Source of the DNA: Flavobacterium frigoritolerans
GTDB lineage: Bacteria > Bacteroidota > Bacteroidia > Flavobacteriales > Flavobacteriaceae
Length of the DNA stretch: 64,000 nt
Direction: 5' to 3'
NCBI RefSeq assembly: GCF_025847275.1
Contig: NZ_JAOZEV010000006.1
Coordinates: 186,001 to 250,000 of the forward strand
Below the pieces are notes generated by a model. That model did no database searches. It was not told the DNA's origin and was given only the letters and a program-made list of their open reading frames with translations. The first letter of the stretch is position 1; each line of letters begins with the position of its first letter. Below, one piece after another: positions 35,782-43,343 of this stretch. A program made the translations under genes and the position numbers.

Positions 35782-36217
35782 CTTAACATTTTGATTTACT
35801 AATGAATGCAACAAAAAGCCAAATGTTGTTATTAAAACAGCATTCGGCTGAACTAATTAATACTCGTCGAGTATAATAAAAAACACAATATTTTATTTTT
35901 TTTAACCCGTTGGGTGTAATTATTTTAACACATAGAAACATAGTTTTTTTAGCTAAAAATAAGGCATTTCATTTATTTAAAGTGCGCAGAGTTAGCTATG
36001 CGAAAGAAATGTATTTCTTTTTGTATTCTTTTTTACACATAAAATCTATGTTTCTATGTGTTTGATTAAGCTTTTGTGACCCGAGTAAAGCGAATAGACG
36101 AAGTAATTACACCCCAACGGATTTATTTTAATAAAACTCTACATCTATATAATCTCGCAAAGTCGCAAAGTTTCTACAAATTATTTTCTTTGTGTCTCGG
36201 CGTCTTTACGAAAGAAC
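35782..36217. other. Gap between TonB receptor and MFS genes, filled by repeat copy C
   Basis: Apart from repeat C and its outer arms (35904-36120), it holds a decayed AAAGTCGCAAAGTTTC type tract at about 36157-36200. No gene is seen. The receptor-to-transporter transcript, if continuous, would have to read through the palindrome. Confidence 0.5.
35927..36062 (+). repeat. Dispersed palindromic repeat, copy C
   Basis: Terminal inverted ends AACACATAGAAACATAG and CTATGTTTCTATGTGTT are 136 bp apart end to end. Outer arms CCGTTGGGTGTAATTA (from about 35906) and TAATTACACCCCAACGG (to 36120) extend the palindrome. Bases 35904-36062 match the reverse complement of 39021-39180 at most positions. Confidence 0.85.
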
Positions 36218-38863
36218 CTAAAAGTTAATTGCTACAGAAAATCTAAAAGCACGTCCTAAAATCGGTCTTGCCAAAAACACATCTGTATCTGATGTTGATT
36301 GTCTTGGATTACCTTCTGTCAAACCAATCTCGTTGAACAAATTTGTTCCATCAACAGCAAATCGTAAATTGTTAACGGTGTAACTTAAACCTGCTCCAAC
36401 TTCTTTAAAAGCTGGCAAAACTTGTTTATTATCCTGATTTGTATATTTTTTATCAAAATAAGAATACTGAACATATCCTGATAATCTTTTGGTTATATCT
36501 ACTTCTGGTCTTATAACACAAAAGAATTTAGGGATTCTACGGGCGGTGTTTCCGTTAAAATTAAATGTACTTCCATCGGCATTTTGACCTGTAAAATTAT
36601 CATACTCTGGATTTTGAAGTGTAAAATTAAAGTTCAATCTCGCAATGCTATATCTTACATTTGTTTCTACTTCTAACCCTAAATTATTTACATCAGCAAA
36701 TTTATTTTCAGATGATCCGTCTGCTAATATATCCGTAAAAGCAACATTCTTTAAATTCATGTGAAATAAATTGGCATTTACCGAAAGGAATGAATTCGCA
36801 TATTTATACCCAAACTCTAATTGGTTTACAAAAGTATTTTCTAGTTTGCTTAAATCATTGGCATTGTCATAAAATGACTCTTCTATTGGCGATCTAAAAC
36901 CATGACTATATCTTATATAAGAAGCCATATTTTCATTAAACTTGTAATTTCCTGCTGCTGTATAAGAAAGTTCACTCACATCATATCTCCAATACGTATA
37001 TGGATTTCCCTGAATTGTTGTTACCGCATCATCCGCAGTATTATTATCCAAAACTCCTAAATTTTCGGCACCAAATCGAGCATTATCTCTGTATCCTGAA
37101 TACACATTTTTGTCGTATCTCAAACCGGCATTAAATGTTAAATTATCGGTAGCTTGAATTTCGGCATCAACATAAAAATCATTTAATTTACCTTTTGTTT
37201 GTGCATCTCTTTCTAACCATGTAATTCTTTCTATCCCGTTCCATGTATGTGCTATCCCGCTTGCAGTATTATTTACGTTTACCAATCTTGGATTATCGGT
37301 AACATCTACCAAGTAATTACTCCAGTTCCAGTATTGATTTGATTTCCAATTAGAGTAATAATATCCAACTGTAAGGTTAACAGGTTTTAAATCGAAATTA
37401 AAAGACAGGTTATTGGCAAAATTTTCCATTTGTTTATGAATATACCAATGATCTGCTCTCATAATTAACGCGTTTGGATTTAATGCTGTATTATTATCTA
37501 CATATGTATAGCTTAAATCTCCTGTGTTTGCTGGAGCTAAATTTTGTACATCTGTTGCATAACCATCTTGTGTCCATGGTCCACCGCTACTATAAATGGC
37601 ATTGTAATTCAAATCTATTTTAGTATTTCTGAATGCATTTTTCAGGGTAACTTTATCGGCTATTTTCTTTTTAAACTCAGCTCCAATGGCATCTACAACT
37701 GGGTGAACTCCATCTTCTAAATCGGCTTTAAAAGTTCCTCCTCCATATTGCGGTACACTTAAATGAGAGAAGTTTGCTGAAGTCAACGTTCCATAATTTG
37801 GATCAAATCCTGCTACTCCCTCTACTTTTCCGTTATTACTTTTTAATGGAATTGGCAAATAGAACGTATTTCTATCATCTAGTTTTTTGTAATTCAATCT
37901 CAAATAACCTCCATCATCAAATTTATAAGTAAGGTTCATTTTTACTTGTCCTCCTTTATTTGCAGTAAAACCAGTTTTTCTAATTCCGTCATCAGCTCTA
38001 TAAAATCCTCCTACATTAAAAAACAATTTATCTTTTACCAAGGCTCCTCCTAAATTAAGATCAGTACGAAACAATCCATAATCTCCTACAGTAAGTTTAG
38101 CTCTTCCTTGAAATTCATTTTGTCCTGTTTTCGAAATAAAATTGACAATTCCTCCTGGTGCATTCGATGCAAAAATCGATGCTGAACCTCCTCGAACGGC
38201 TTCCATTTTGCTTACTGTTTCATCAAGTCTGTACCAATTATCTGCATTTGCAAATTGTAAAGCTCCATCTTCAAAAACTGGTAAACCATCTTCCTGTATT
38301 TGCACATATTCATACGCTCCTGCCGACGGAATTCCTCTTGCAAAAAGGTTATTTCCTACTTCTCCTCCCGATGTTTCGACAACAAATCCCGGAATAGTCT
38401 GAAGAAGATCTGCTGTACTTATTGGTGCTCTATTTTCGATTGCTTTTGCTCCTAAAGTCGTAATTGCAATGCTTGATTCTAATTTTGATCTTGGATTTGA
38501 TGAACCTGTAACAACTACTTCTTTCAAACTTTGAGATTCGGCTTCTAAATGAAAATCAATTTTTATATTTTCTCCATCTTTAAGGGTAACACTCTTTTGA
38601 GTTGATTTATATCCAATATTTGTAACAAGAATAATATAAGTCCCTCTTGAAAGATTAAAAAATGTATATCCTCCATCTGCATCCGTACTCACCGCTAGTG
38701 AAACGTCTTGGATAACGATATTTACACCCGGAGCTGATTGCCCGTTTTCATCGAATACTTGCCCCGAAACACTACTTTTTTCTTGTGAAAAAACCATTGC
38801 TGGAAGAATAAATAACAATAACATCCAGAACGACGTTATTGAGCTAGAATTAAACTGTTTCAT
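36218..38863 (-). CDS. TonB-dependent receptor, probable trehalose/oligosaccharide outer-membrane importer
   Basis: An 881-residue outer-membrane receptor. A signal peptide (SFWMLLLFILPAMVFSQ) is followed by a carboxypeptidase-regulatory-like domain (about 33-112: VSGQVFDENGQSAPGVNI), then the plug (about 118-260: KEVVVTGSSNPRSKLE, ISTADLLQTIPGFVVET), and then a beta-barrel ending RAFRFSVAINF. The region between the two domains lacks a clear SusC signature and there is no SusD partner, so it is more like a CirA/FecA-type receptor used for a small sugar. Its promoter region has two LacI-type palindromes, and the lacI gene diverges from it. Confidence 0.92.
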   Translation of the reverse strand: MKQFNSSSITSFWMLLLFILPAMVFSQEKSSVSGQVFDENGQSAPGVNIVIQDVSLAVSTDADGGYTFFNLSRGTYIILVTNIGYKSTQKSVTLKDGENIKIDFHLEAESQSLKEVVVTGSSNPRSKLESSIAITTLGAKAIENRAPISTADLLQTIPGFVVETSGGEVGNNLFARGIPSAGAYEYVQIQEDGLPVFEDGALQFANADNWYRLDETVSKMEAVRGGSASIFASNAPGGIVNFISKTGQNEFQGRAKLTVGDYGLFRTDLNLGGALVKDKLFFNVGGFYRADDGIRKTGFTANKGGQVKMNLTYKFDDGGYLRLNYKKLDDRNTFYLPIPLKSNNGKVEGVAGFDPNYGTLTSANFSHLSVPQYGGGTFKADLEDGVHPVVDAIGAEFKKKIADKVTLKNAFRNTKIDLNYNAIYSSGGPWTQDGYATDVQNLAPANTGDLSYTYVDNNTALNPNALIMRADHWYIHKQMENFANNLSFNFDLKPVNLTVGYYYSNWKSNQYWNWSNYLVDVTDNPRLVNVNNTASGIAHTWNGIERITWLERDAQTKGKLNDFYVDAEIQATDNLTFNAGLRYDKNVYSGYRDNARFGAENLGVLDNNTADDAVTTIQGNPYTYWRYDVSELSYTAAGNYKFNENMASYIRYSHGFRSPIEESFYDNANDLSKLENTFVNQLEFGYKYANSFLSVNANLFHMNLKNVAFTDILADGSSENKFADVNNLGLEVETNVRYSIARLNFNFTLQNPEYDNFTGQNADGSTFNFNGNTARRIPKFFCVIRPEVDITKRLSGYVQYSYFDKKYTNQDNKQVLPAFKEVGAGLSYTVNNLRFAVDGTNLFNEIGLTEGNPRQSTSDTDVFLARPILGRAFRFSVAINF

Positions 38864-38896
38864 GATTAATTTATTTGGTTAGGTTATTAGTTAGGG

Positions 38897-38904
38897 TAAA
38901 ACTA
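38897..38904 (-). promoter_or_regulatory. Candidate -7 element TAGTTTTA for the TonB receptor gene
   Basis: One mismatch from TAnnTTTG, 33 bases before the ATG and downstream of the paired operators. A weak match. Confidence 0.3.
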
Positions 38905-38937
38905 TTGCCTATTTATTTATATCAATGAATATTTTCG

Positions 38938-38973
38938 TCGAAAACGTTTTCGATTTAACCGAAAACGTTTTCG
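38938..38973. promoter_or_regulatory. Paired LacI-type operators
   Basis: TCGAAAACGTTTTCGA (38938-38953) is a perfect 16-bp palindrome. CGAAAACGTTTTCG (38960-38973) repeats its core. Their centres are 21 bp apart, two helical turns, so two dimers would lie on the same face. The central ACGT/CG step is typical of LacI-family operators. They lie between the receptor gene and the divergent lacI gene. Confidence 0.85.
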
Positions 38974-39020
38974 ATTCATTAAAATTAACCCATTGAGTGT
39001 CATTTCTAAAAATTTTATAT

Positions 39021-39156
39021 AACACATAGAAACATAGATTTCATCTACAGAAAAAAACACAAAAAGAAATACATTTCTTTCACATAGCTAACTCTGTGTA
39101 CTTTAAATAAGTGAAACGCCTTTTTTAAGAGTACAAAATCTATGTTTCTATGTATT
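39021..39156 (-). repeat. Dispersed palindromic repeat, copy D (inverted relative to C)
   Basis: Ends AACACATAGAAACATAG and CTATGTTTCTATGTATT. The outer part TAATTACACCCAACCGG (39161-39178) matches the outer arm of copy C. The interior is in the opposite orientation to copies A, B, C and E. It lies between the operators and the lacI gene. Confidence 0.85.
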
Positions 39157-39220
39157 AAAATAATTACACCCAACCGGTTAAATTTAATTAATTATCAATT
39201 AGTTTTATTACTTTTATTCA

Positions 39221-40249
39221 ATGAATGATACCAGACTTATAGACATCGCAGCTGCCTTAGGAATTTCTGTTACTACAGTTTCAAAAGCACTAAAGGGCTA
39301 CACTGATATTAGCGATAATACCAGAGCAAGGGTTCTTGAAATGGTAGCTACTATGAATTACAAACCCAACGCCAATGCAGTAAATCTAAGAACTAACGAA
39401 ACCAAAACTCTTGGTGTTGTTATCCCTACTATGGTACATCATTTCTTTTCGAGTGTTTTAAATGGAATTATAGATGAGGCAGAAAACAGAGGGTATCTTG
39501 TAATTATTTTACAGTCTAATGAAAAGTATGAGCTTGAAAAAAAGCAGATTGCTTTGCTACAACAAAAAAGAGTTGATGGAATTTTGATTTCGTTATCCAA
39601 TGAAACGGATAATTTCTCTCATATTAATGATGCTATAAAAAAGAATACTCCTGTAGTATTATTTGATAAAATTGCCAAATTAGTCGATTGCTCGAAAGTC
39701 ATTATCAATGACCGAAAAGCTGCTTATGATGCCGTAACGTATTTAATAAATAAAGGGTATAAAAAAATTGCACATTTTAGAGGTTCTTATACTCCACAAA
39801 ATTCTATTGATCGTTTTCTTGGATATAAAAAAGCGCTCGAGGATCATAATATTCCTTACGATCCTACACTTGTTTATTTATGTGATCACAATTCCGATTT
39901 TGAAGATGGTTACGCCAATGCACAAAAACTAGTTGCTGAACATAAGGATGTTGATGCTGTTTTTGCCATAACCGATTTGGTAGCTATTGGTATTATAAAA
40001 TACCTCAACGATATGCATATTAAGATTCCGGAGCAAATTGCTGTTTTTGGTTTTAGCAATTGGTTTATGTCTACCGTAATTTCGCCAAAGCTTACCACGA
40101 TTGACCAACCTGGTTATGATATTGGTCAACGTGCTGCTGCTATATTAATAAATGAAATTGCCCAAATCAAAGAGCATCTTCCGGTTATTCATCAAACTAT
40201 CGAACTCCCTACACTTATTATCGAGAGGGAATCAACGATAAGGAATTAA
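39221..40249 (+). CDS. LacI family transcriptional regulator of the trehalose locus
   Basis: A 342-residue repressor. The N-terminal HTH is RLIDIAAALGISVTTVSKAL with the hinge KPNANAVNLRT. The periplasmic-binding-like ligand domain runs from about 60 to 335 (TLGVVIPTMVHHFFSSVLNG, FAITDLVAIGIIKYL). It diverges from the TonB receptor gene, with two matching palindromes between them, so direct control of that promoter is very likely. The inducer, trehalose or a derivative, is inferred. Confidence 0.93.
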   Translation: MNDTRLIDIAAALGISVTTVSKALKGYTDISDNTRARVLEMVATMNYKPNANAVNLRTNETKTLGVVIPTMVHHFFSSVLNGIIDEAENRGYLVIILQSNEKYELEKKQIALLQQKRVDGILISLSNETDNFSHINDAIKKNTPVVLFDKIAKLVDCSKVIINDRKAAYDAVTYLINKGYKKIAHFRGSYTPQNSIDRFLGYKKALEDHNIPYDPTLVYLCDHNSDFEDGYANAQKLVAEHKDVDAVFAITDLVAIGIIKYLNDMHIKIPEQIAVFGFSNWFMSTVISPKLTTIDQPGYDIGQRAAAILINEIAQIKEHLPVIHQTIELPTLIIERESTIRN

Positions 40250-40274
40250 TAACTACACATTCTCAATTATCCCA

Positions 40275-40408
40275 AAACATAGAAACATAGCTTGACTTTC
40301 AAAGTATATAAAAGACGTTTCACTCAAAATAAATCGCATAGTACTATGTGAAAAAATCATGATTTTCTAGAAACTCTTTTAAGTTTTTAATCTATGTTTC
40401 TATATGTT
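40275..40408 (+). repeat. Dispersed palindromic repeat, copy E
   Basis: Ends AAACATAGAAACATAG and CTATGTTTCTATATGTT. The interior (AAGACGTTTCACT, CATAGTACTATG, AATCATGATTTT) is closest to copy A. It lies between convergent lacI and DUF2797 genes and may also act as a terminator. Confidence 0.75.
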
Positions 40409-40426
40409 AAATATCACTTTTAAGAA

Positions 40427-41221
40427 TTATACATTTATTGTTACCACATATCCTTCGGAACCACGAATATTAAAAACTGTTCCGTCTTCAAACAATAAAT
40501 ACTGTCCTTTAATTCCACTAAGTTTTCCTTGAAAAGTTGGTGTTTTATCCAAACTCAAACTTGCTACTTTTTTTGGATATTCAAGAACTGGATAATGCAT
40601 TTCATACAAATCATTTTTCTCTGGATAAAAATATTCGCGAACTTCATCTGGAATCAAACTTTCGACTTTAGCTTTCTCAAGAATTAAATCAACGCTTTCG
40701 ATATTATTTTGAAGCATTTTTCTCCAATTTGTTTTGTCGGCATAATGATTTTTTAATGCCACCTCGGTGATTCCTGCTAAATAACGATTCGGAACTTCTA
40801 CGATTGCCAATGCTTGTGTTGCACCCTGATCGATCCAACGTGTTGGTACTTGTGTCTTTCTAGTCACTCCTACTTTTACTTCGCTAGATAAAGCCAAGTA
40901 TACAATATGCGGTTGCAATTGTACTTTTTCTTCATAAACTAAATCACGATCCTGAATTCCTAAATGCGCCGTACTTAATTCTGGTTTCATAATCCAATCT
41001 CCAACAGCAGGGCTTGAATAAAAACAATCGTAGCAAAATCCCTGACGGAATATTTTTTTCTTTTTACCACAATTTAAACATTGGTAGCCTACAAAATTGA
41101 TTTCAATTTCTTTATTCAATAATTGATTGACATTGATAAAACTATCTTCAAAAACCAAATAATATTGAATTGGATTCCCTATTTCGGTTTGCATCTTTGT
41201 AAGTACGCCTTGATATTGCAT
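40427..41221 (-). CDS. DUF2797 family protein
   Basis: A 264-residue protein. Two cysteine pairs form a zinc-ribbon-like knuckle near residues 48-70 (CLNCGKKKKIFRQGFCYDC), followed by the family stretch TAHLGIQDRDL and YLALSSEVKVGVTRKTQVPT. The KVGVT part resembles the start of GIY-YIG-type folds, but I would not assign nuclease activity. The function of DUF2797 is unknown. It is a single gene convergent with lacI. Confidence 0.88.
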   Translation of the reverse strand: MQYQGVLTKMQTEIGNPIQYYLVFEDSFINVNQLLNKEIEINFVGYQCLNCGKKKKIFRQGFCYDCFYSSPAVGDWIMKPELSTAHLGIQDRDLVYEEKVQLQPHIVYLALSSEVKVGVTRKTQVPTRWIDQGATQALAIVEVPNRYLAGITEVALKNHYADKTNWRKMLQNNIESVDLILEKAKVESLIPDEVREYFYPEKNDLYEMHYPVLEYPKKVASLSLDKTPTFQGKLSGIKGQYLLFEDGTVFNIRGSEGYVVTINV

Positions 41222-41487
41222 TAGATTTTAATTTTTAGCCCCGAAGCTATCGGAAGCTGATTTTAAATTTTTAGGTTTTAGATTCGTTCTAAAGAATTTA
41301 AACCTCGATACTGTTAAAACTCCATTTTTGAATTGGAATCTTTGCCATAAATAGAATTGTCATTTATAAAAAAACACTATTTTTGATACAACGACAAAGT
41401 TAGTATTTGTCTATCGATATTCAAATCTTAAATTCCTGACTTTTTATGTTAGTAAGAAAATCAGCAATCTAAAATCTAAATTCATTC

Positions 41488-42996
41488 ATGCCTCTATCAA
41501 TAATCAACTCCTTTGCTTCTTGGGTTCTTAAACAAAGAATTCATCAAATAGAGCTTTTTCTTAAATATCCAAATGAAGTTCAGGAAGAGCTCCTCCATAA
41601 TTTAATATTGGCTGCCGAGAATACCATTGTTGGAAAACAATACGATTTTGCTTCGATAAATTCTTATCAAACTTTTTCTGAAAGAGTGCCTATAGCTACT
41701 TACGAAGAATTGCAACCCTTGATTGAGCGCACGCGCCAAGGCGAACAAAATGTTTTTTGGGAAACTCCTATAAAATGGTTTGCTAAATCGAGCGGAACTA
41801 CAAATGCTAAAAGTAAATTTATCCCTGTGAGTAATGAGGCTCTGGAAGATTGTCATTATAAAGGAAGTAAAGATTTATTGTGTTTATACTTGAATAATAA
41901 TGAAGATTCAGAATTGTTTTTAGGTAAGAGTCTTCGCTTAGGCGGAAGTTCTCAGATTTATGAAAACAACAATACTTTCTTCGGAGATTTATCGGCTATC
42001 TTAATTGAAAATATGCCTATTTGGGCGGAATTCAGTAGTACACCAAGCAATAAAACGTCGCTTATGAGCGAATGGGAAACCAAAATTGCTGCTATTATAA
42101 ATGAAACCAAAAATGAAAATGTAACCAGTTTTGCTGGTGTTCCTTCATGGATGTTGGTTTTAATGAATCGTGTTCTTGAAGATTCTGGAAAAGGAAATTT
42201 ATTTGAAATATGGCCTAATCTGGAAGTTTACTTTCATGGCGGCGTGAGTTTTTCTCCTTACAGAGAACAATACAAAAATATATTACCGAAAAAAGATTTT
42301 AAATACTACGAAATATACAATGCTTCTGAAGGTTTCTTTGCCATTCAGGATTTAAATAATTCCAGTGATTTATTACTAATGCTGGATTACGGAATCTTCT
42401 ACGAATTTATTCCTATGGAGACTTTTGGGAAACCAGAACAAAAAGTAATCCGTTTGGCCGATGTTGAATTAGATAAAAATTATGCAATCGTTATTACTAC
42501 CAATTCTGGTTTATGGCGTTATTTAATTGGTGATACGGTTCGTTTTACTTCTTTAAATCCATACAGGATCCGAGTTACAGGAAGAACCAAACATCATATT
42601 AATGTTTTTGGCGAAGAACTTATGGTTGAAAATACCGATCAGGCTATTGCCAAAGCATGCCAGTTAACAAATACTGAAGTTATAGATTATACTGTAGCTC
42701 CGATATTTATGCAAGACAAAGAAAAAGGAGCTCACGAATGGATGATTGAGTTTAAGAAAAAACCTGCTGATGTAGGGCTTTTCCAAAAAGCGCTTGACGA
42801 AACGCTACAATCTCTAAACTCTGATTACGAAGCTAAACGTTATAATAATATGACGCTAAATCCTTTGGTGATTAATGTTGCCAGAGAGAATTTATTCTAT
42901 GATTGGTTAAAAGAAAAAGACAAATTAGGTGGTCAGCATAAAATACCTAGACTTTCGAACCAAAGAGATTATTTAGAGCAATTGAAGGGGATGTAG
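41488..42996 (+). CDS. GH3-family (auxin-responsive GH3-like) acyl-adenylating protein
   Basis: A 502-residue member of the ANL adenylation superfamily, GH3 branch. The phosphate-binding motif FAKSSGTTNAKSKFIPV (about residues 92-108), YNASEGFFAIQ and the late RTKHHINVFGEELMVEN are present. Plant GH3 enzymes join amino acids to hormones. Bacterial members have no settled function, so its substrate is unknown. It is isolated between DUF2797 and serB, and the downstream gap is full of hairpins. Confidence 0.88.
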   Translation: MPLSIINSFASWVLKQRIHQIELFLKYPNEVQEELLHNLILAAENTIVGKQYDFASINSYQTFSERVPIATYEELQPLIERTRQGEQNVFWETPIKWFAKSSGTTNAKSKFIPVSNEALEDCHYKGSKDLLCLYLNNNEDSELFLGKSLRLGGSSQIYENNNTFFGDLSAILIENMPIWAEFSSTPSNKTSLMSEWETKIAAIINETKNENVTSFAGVPSWMLVLMNRVLEDSGKGNLFEIWPNLEVYFHGGVSFSPYREQYKNILPKKDFKYYEIYNASEGFFAIQDLNNSSDLLLMLDYGIFYEFIPMETFGKPEQKVIRLADVELDKNYAIVITTNSGLWRYLIGDTVRFTSLNPYRIRVTGRTKHHINVFGEELMVENTDQAIAKACQLTNTEVIDYTVAPIFMQDKEKGAHEWMIEFKKKPADVGLFQKALDETLQSLNSDYEAKRYNNMTLNPLVINVARENLFYDWLKEKDKLGGQHKIPRLSNQRDYLEQLKGM

Positions 42997-43030
42997 TTTT
43001 AAAATACCAATAATTTTGTTCATTGCTGAC

Positions 43031-43100
43031 GCGAGCGTCTCGCTCGTGAACACAATCAATTTTAAAATATACTCTTTACGGGTACGAGCGAGACGCTCGC
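43031..43100. repeat. GC-rich inverted repeat with self-complementary arms
   Basis: GCGAGCGTCTCGCTCGT (43031-43047) and its exact reverse complement (43084-43100) flank 36 AT-rich bases. Each arm can also fold alone (GAGCG-TCT-CGCTC). Strikingly GC-rich for this genome. Confidence 0.85.
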
Positions 43101-43149
43101 ACTAGCGCTGGGAATTTAGAAACCTCAAAACCCAAGTTGTCTAAAATCT

Positions 43150-43256
43150 ACTGAGTCGCATGAGGGATAGCAATGGAAATCCTTTTTATTTTTTTCTTTA
43201 AAAAATAAAAAGATTGCAATGTATAGCCCGACCCGCTTTTTCTGCGGGGCATGCCC
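43150..43256. repeat. Dispersed intergenic element (ATAGCCCGACCC type)
   Basis: Starts CTGAGTCGCATGAGGGATAG and ends with TATAGCCCGACCCGC plus GCGGGGCATGCCC. The centre is an A/T hairpin (AATCCTTTTTATTTTTT ... AAAAAATAAAAAGATT, 43177-43217). A decayed inverted relative is at about 450-540. Confidence 0.65.
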
Positions 43257-43259
43257 ATA

Positions 43260-43293
43260 AAAAAACCTCAGCTTAAATTAAAACTAAGGTTTG
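43260..43293 (-). terminator. Terminator after serB
   Basis: On the minus strand: AAACCTTAG, A/T loop, CTGAGGTTT followed by a T-run, 50-80 bases past the stop. Confidence 0.6.
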
Positions 43294-43343
43294 TTATATA
43301 AAAAGGCTTCGCCTCCGCTCAGCCTGAAATTATTATAAATAAA

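Larger units (their letters stand above)
42997..43343. other. 347-bp repeat-rich gap between gh3-like gene and serB
   Basis: No gene. In order it holds a large GC-rich inverted repeat (43031-43100), a dispersed hairpin element (43150-43256), a serB terminator (43260-43293) and the short repeat AGGCTTCGCCTCCGCTCAGC (43304-43323, also at 10108). Confidence 0.7.

Noticed and set aside
36218..38863. SusC/SusD polysaccharide utilisation locus
   Set aside because: There is no SusD-like lipoprotein and no SusC hallmark beyond the general N-terminal domain. The neighbours fit a simple trehalose uptake locus.
35904..39180. Dedicated phase-variable invertible promoter system
   Set aside because: No site-specific recombinase is encoded here, and the repeats belong to a dispersed family. 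Only spontaneous homologous inversion can be argued.
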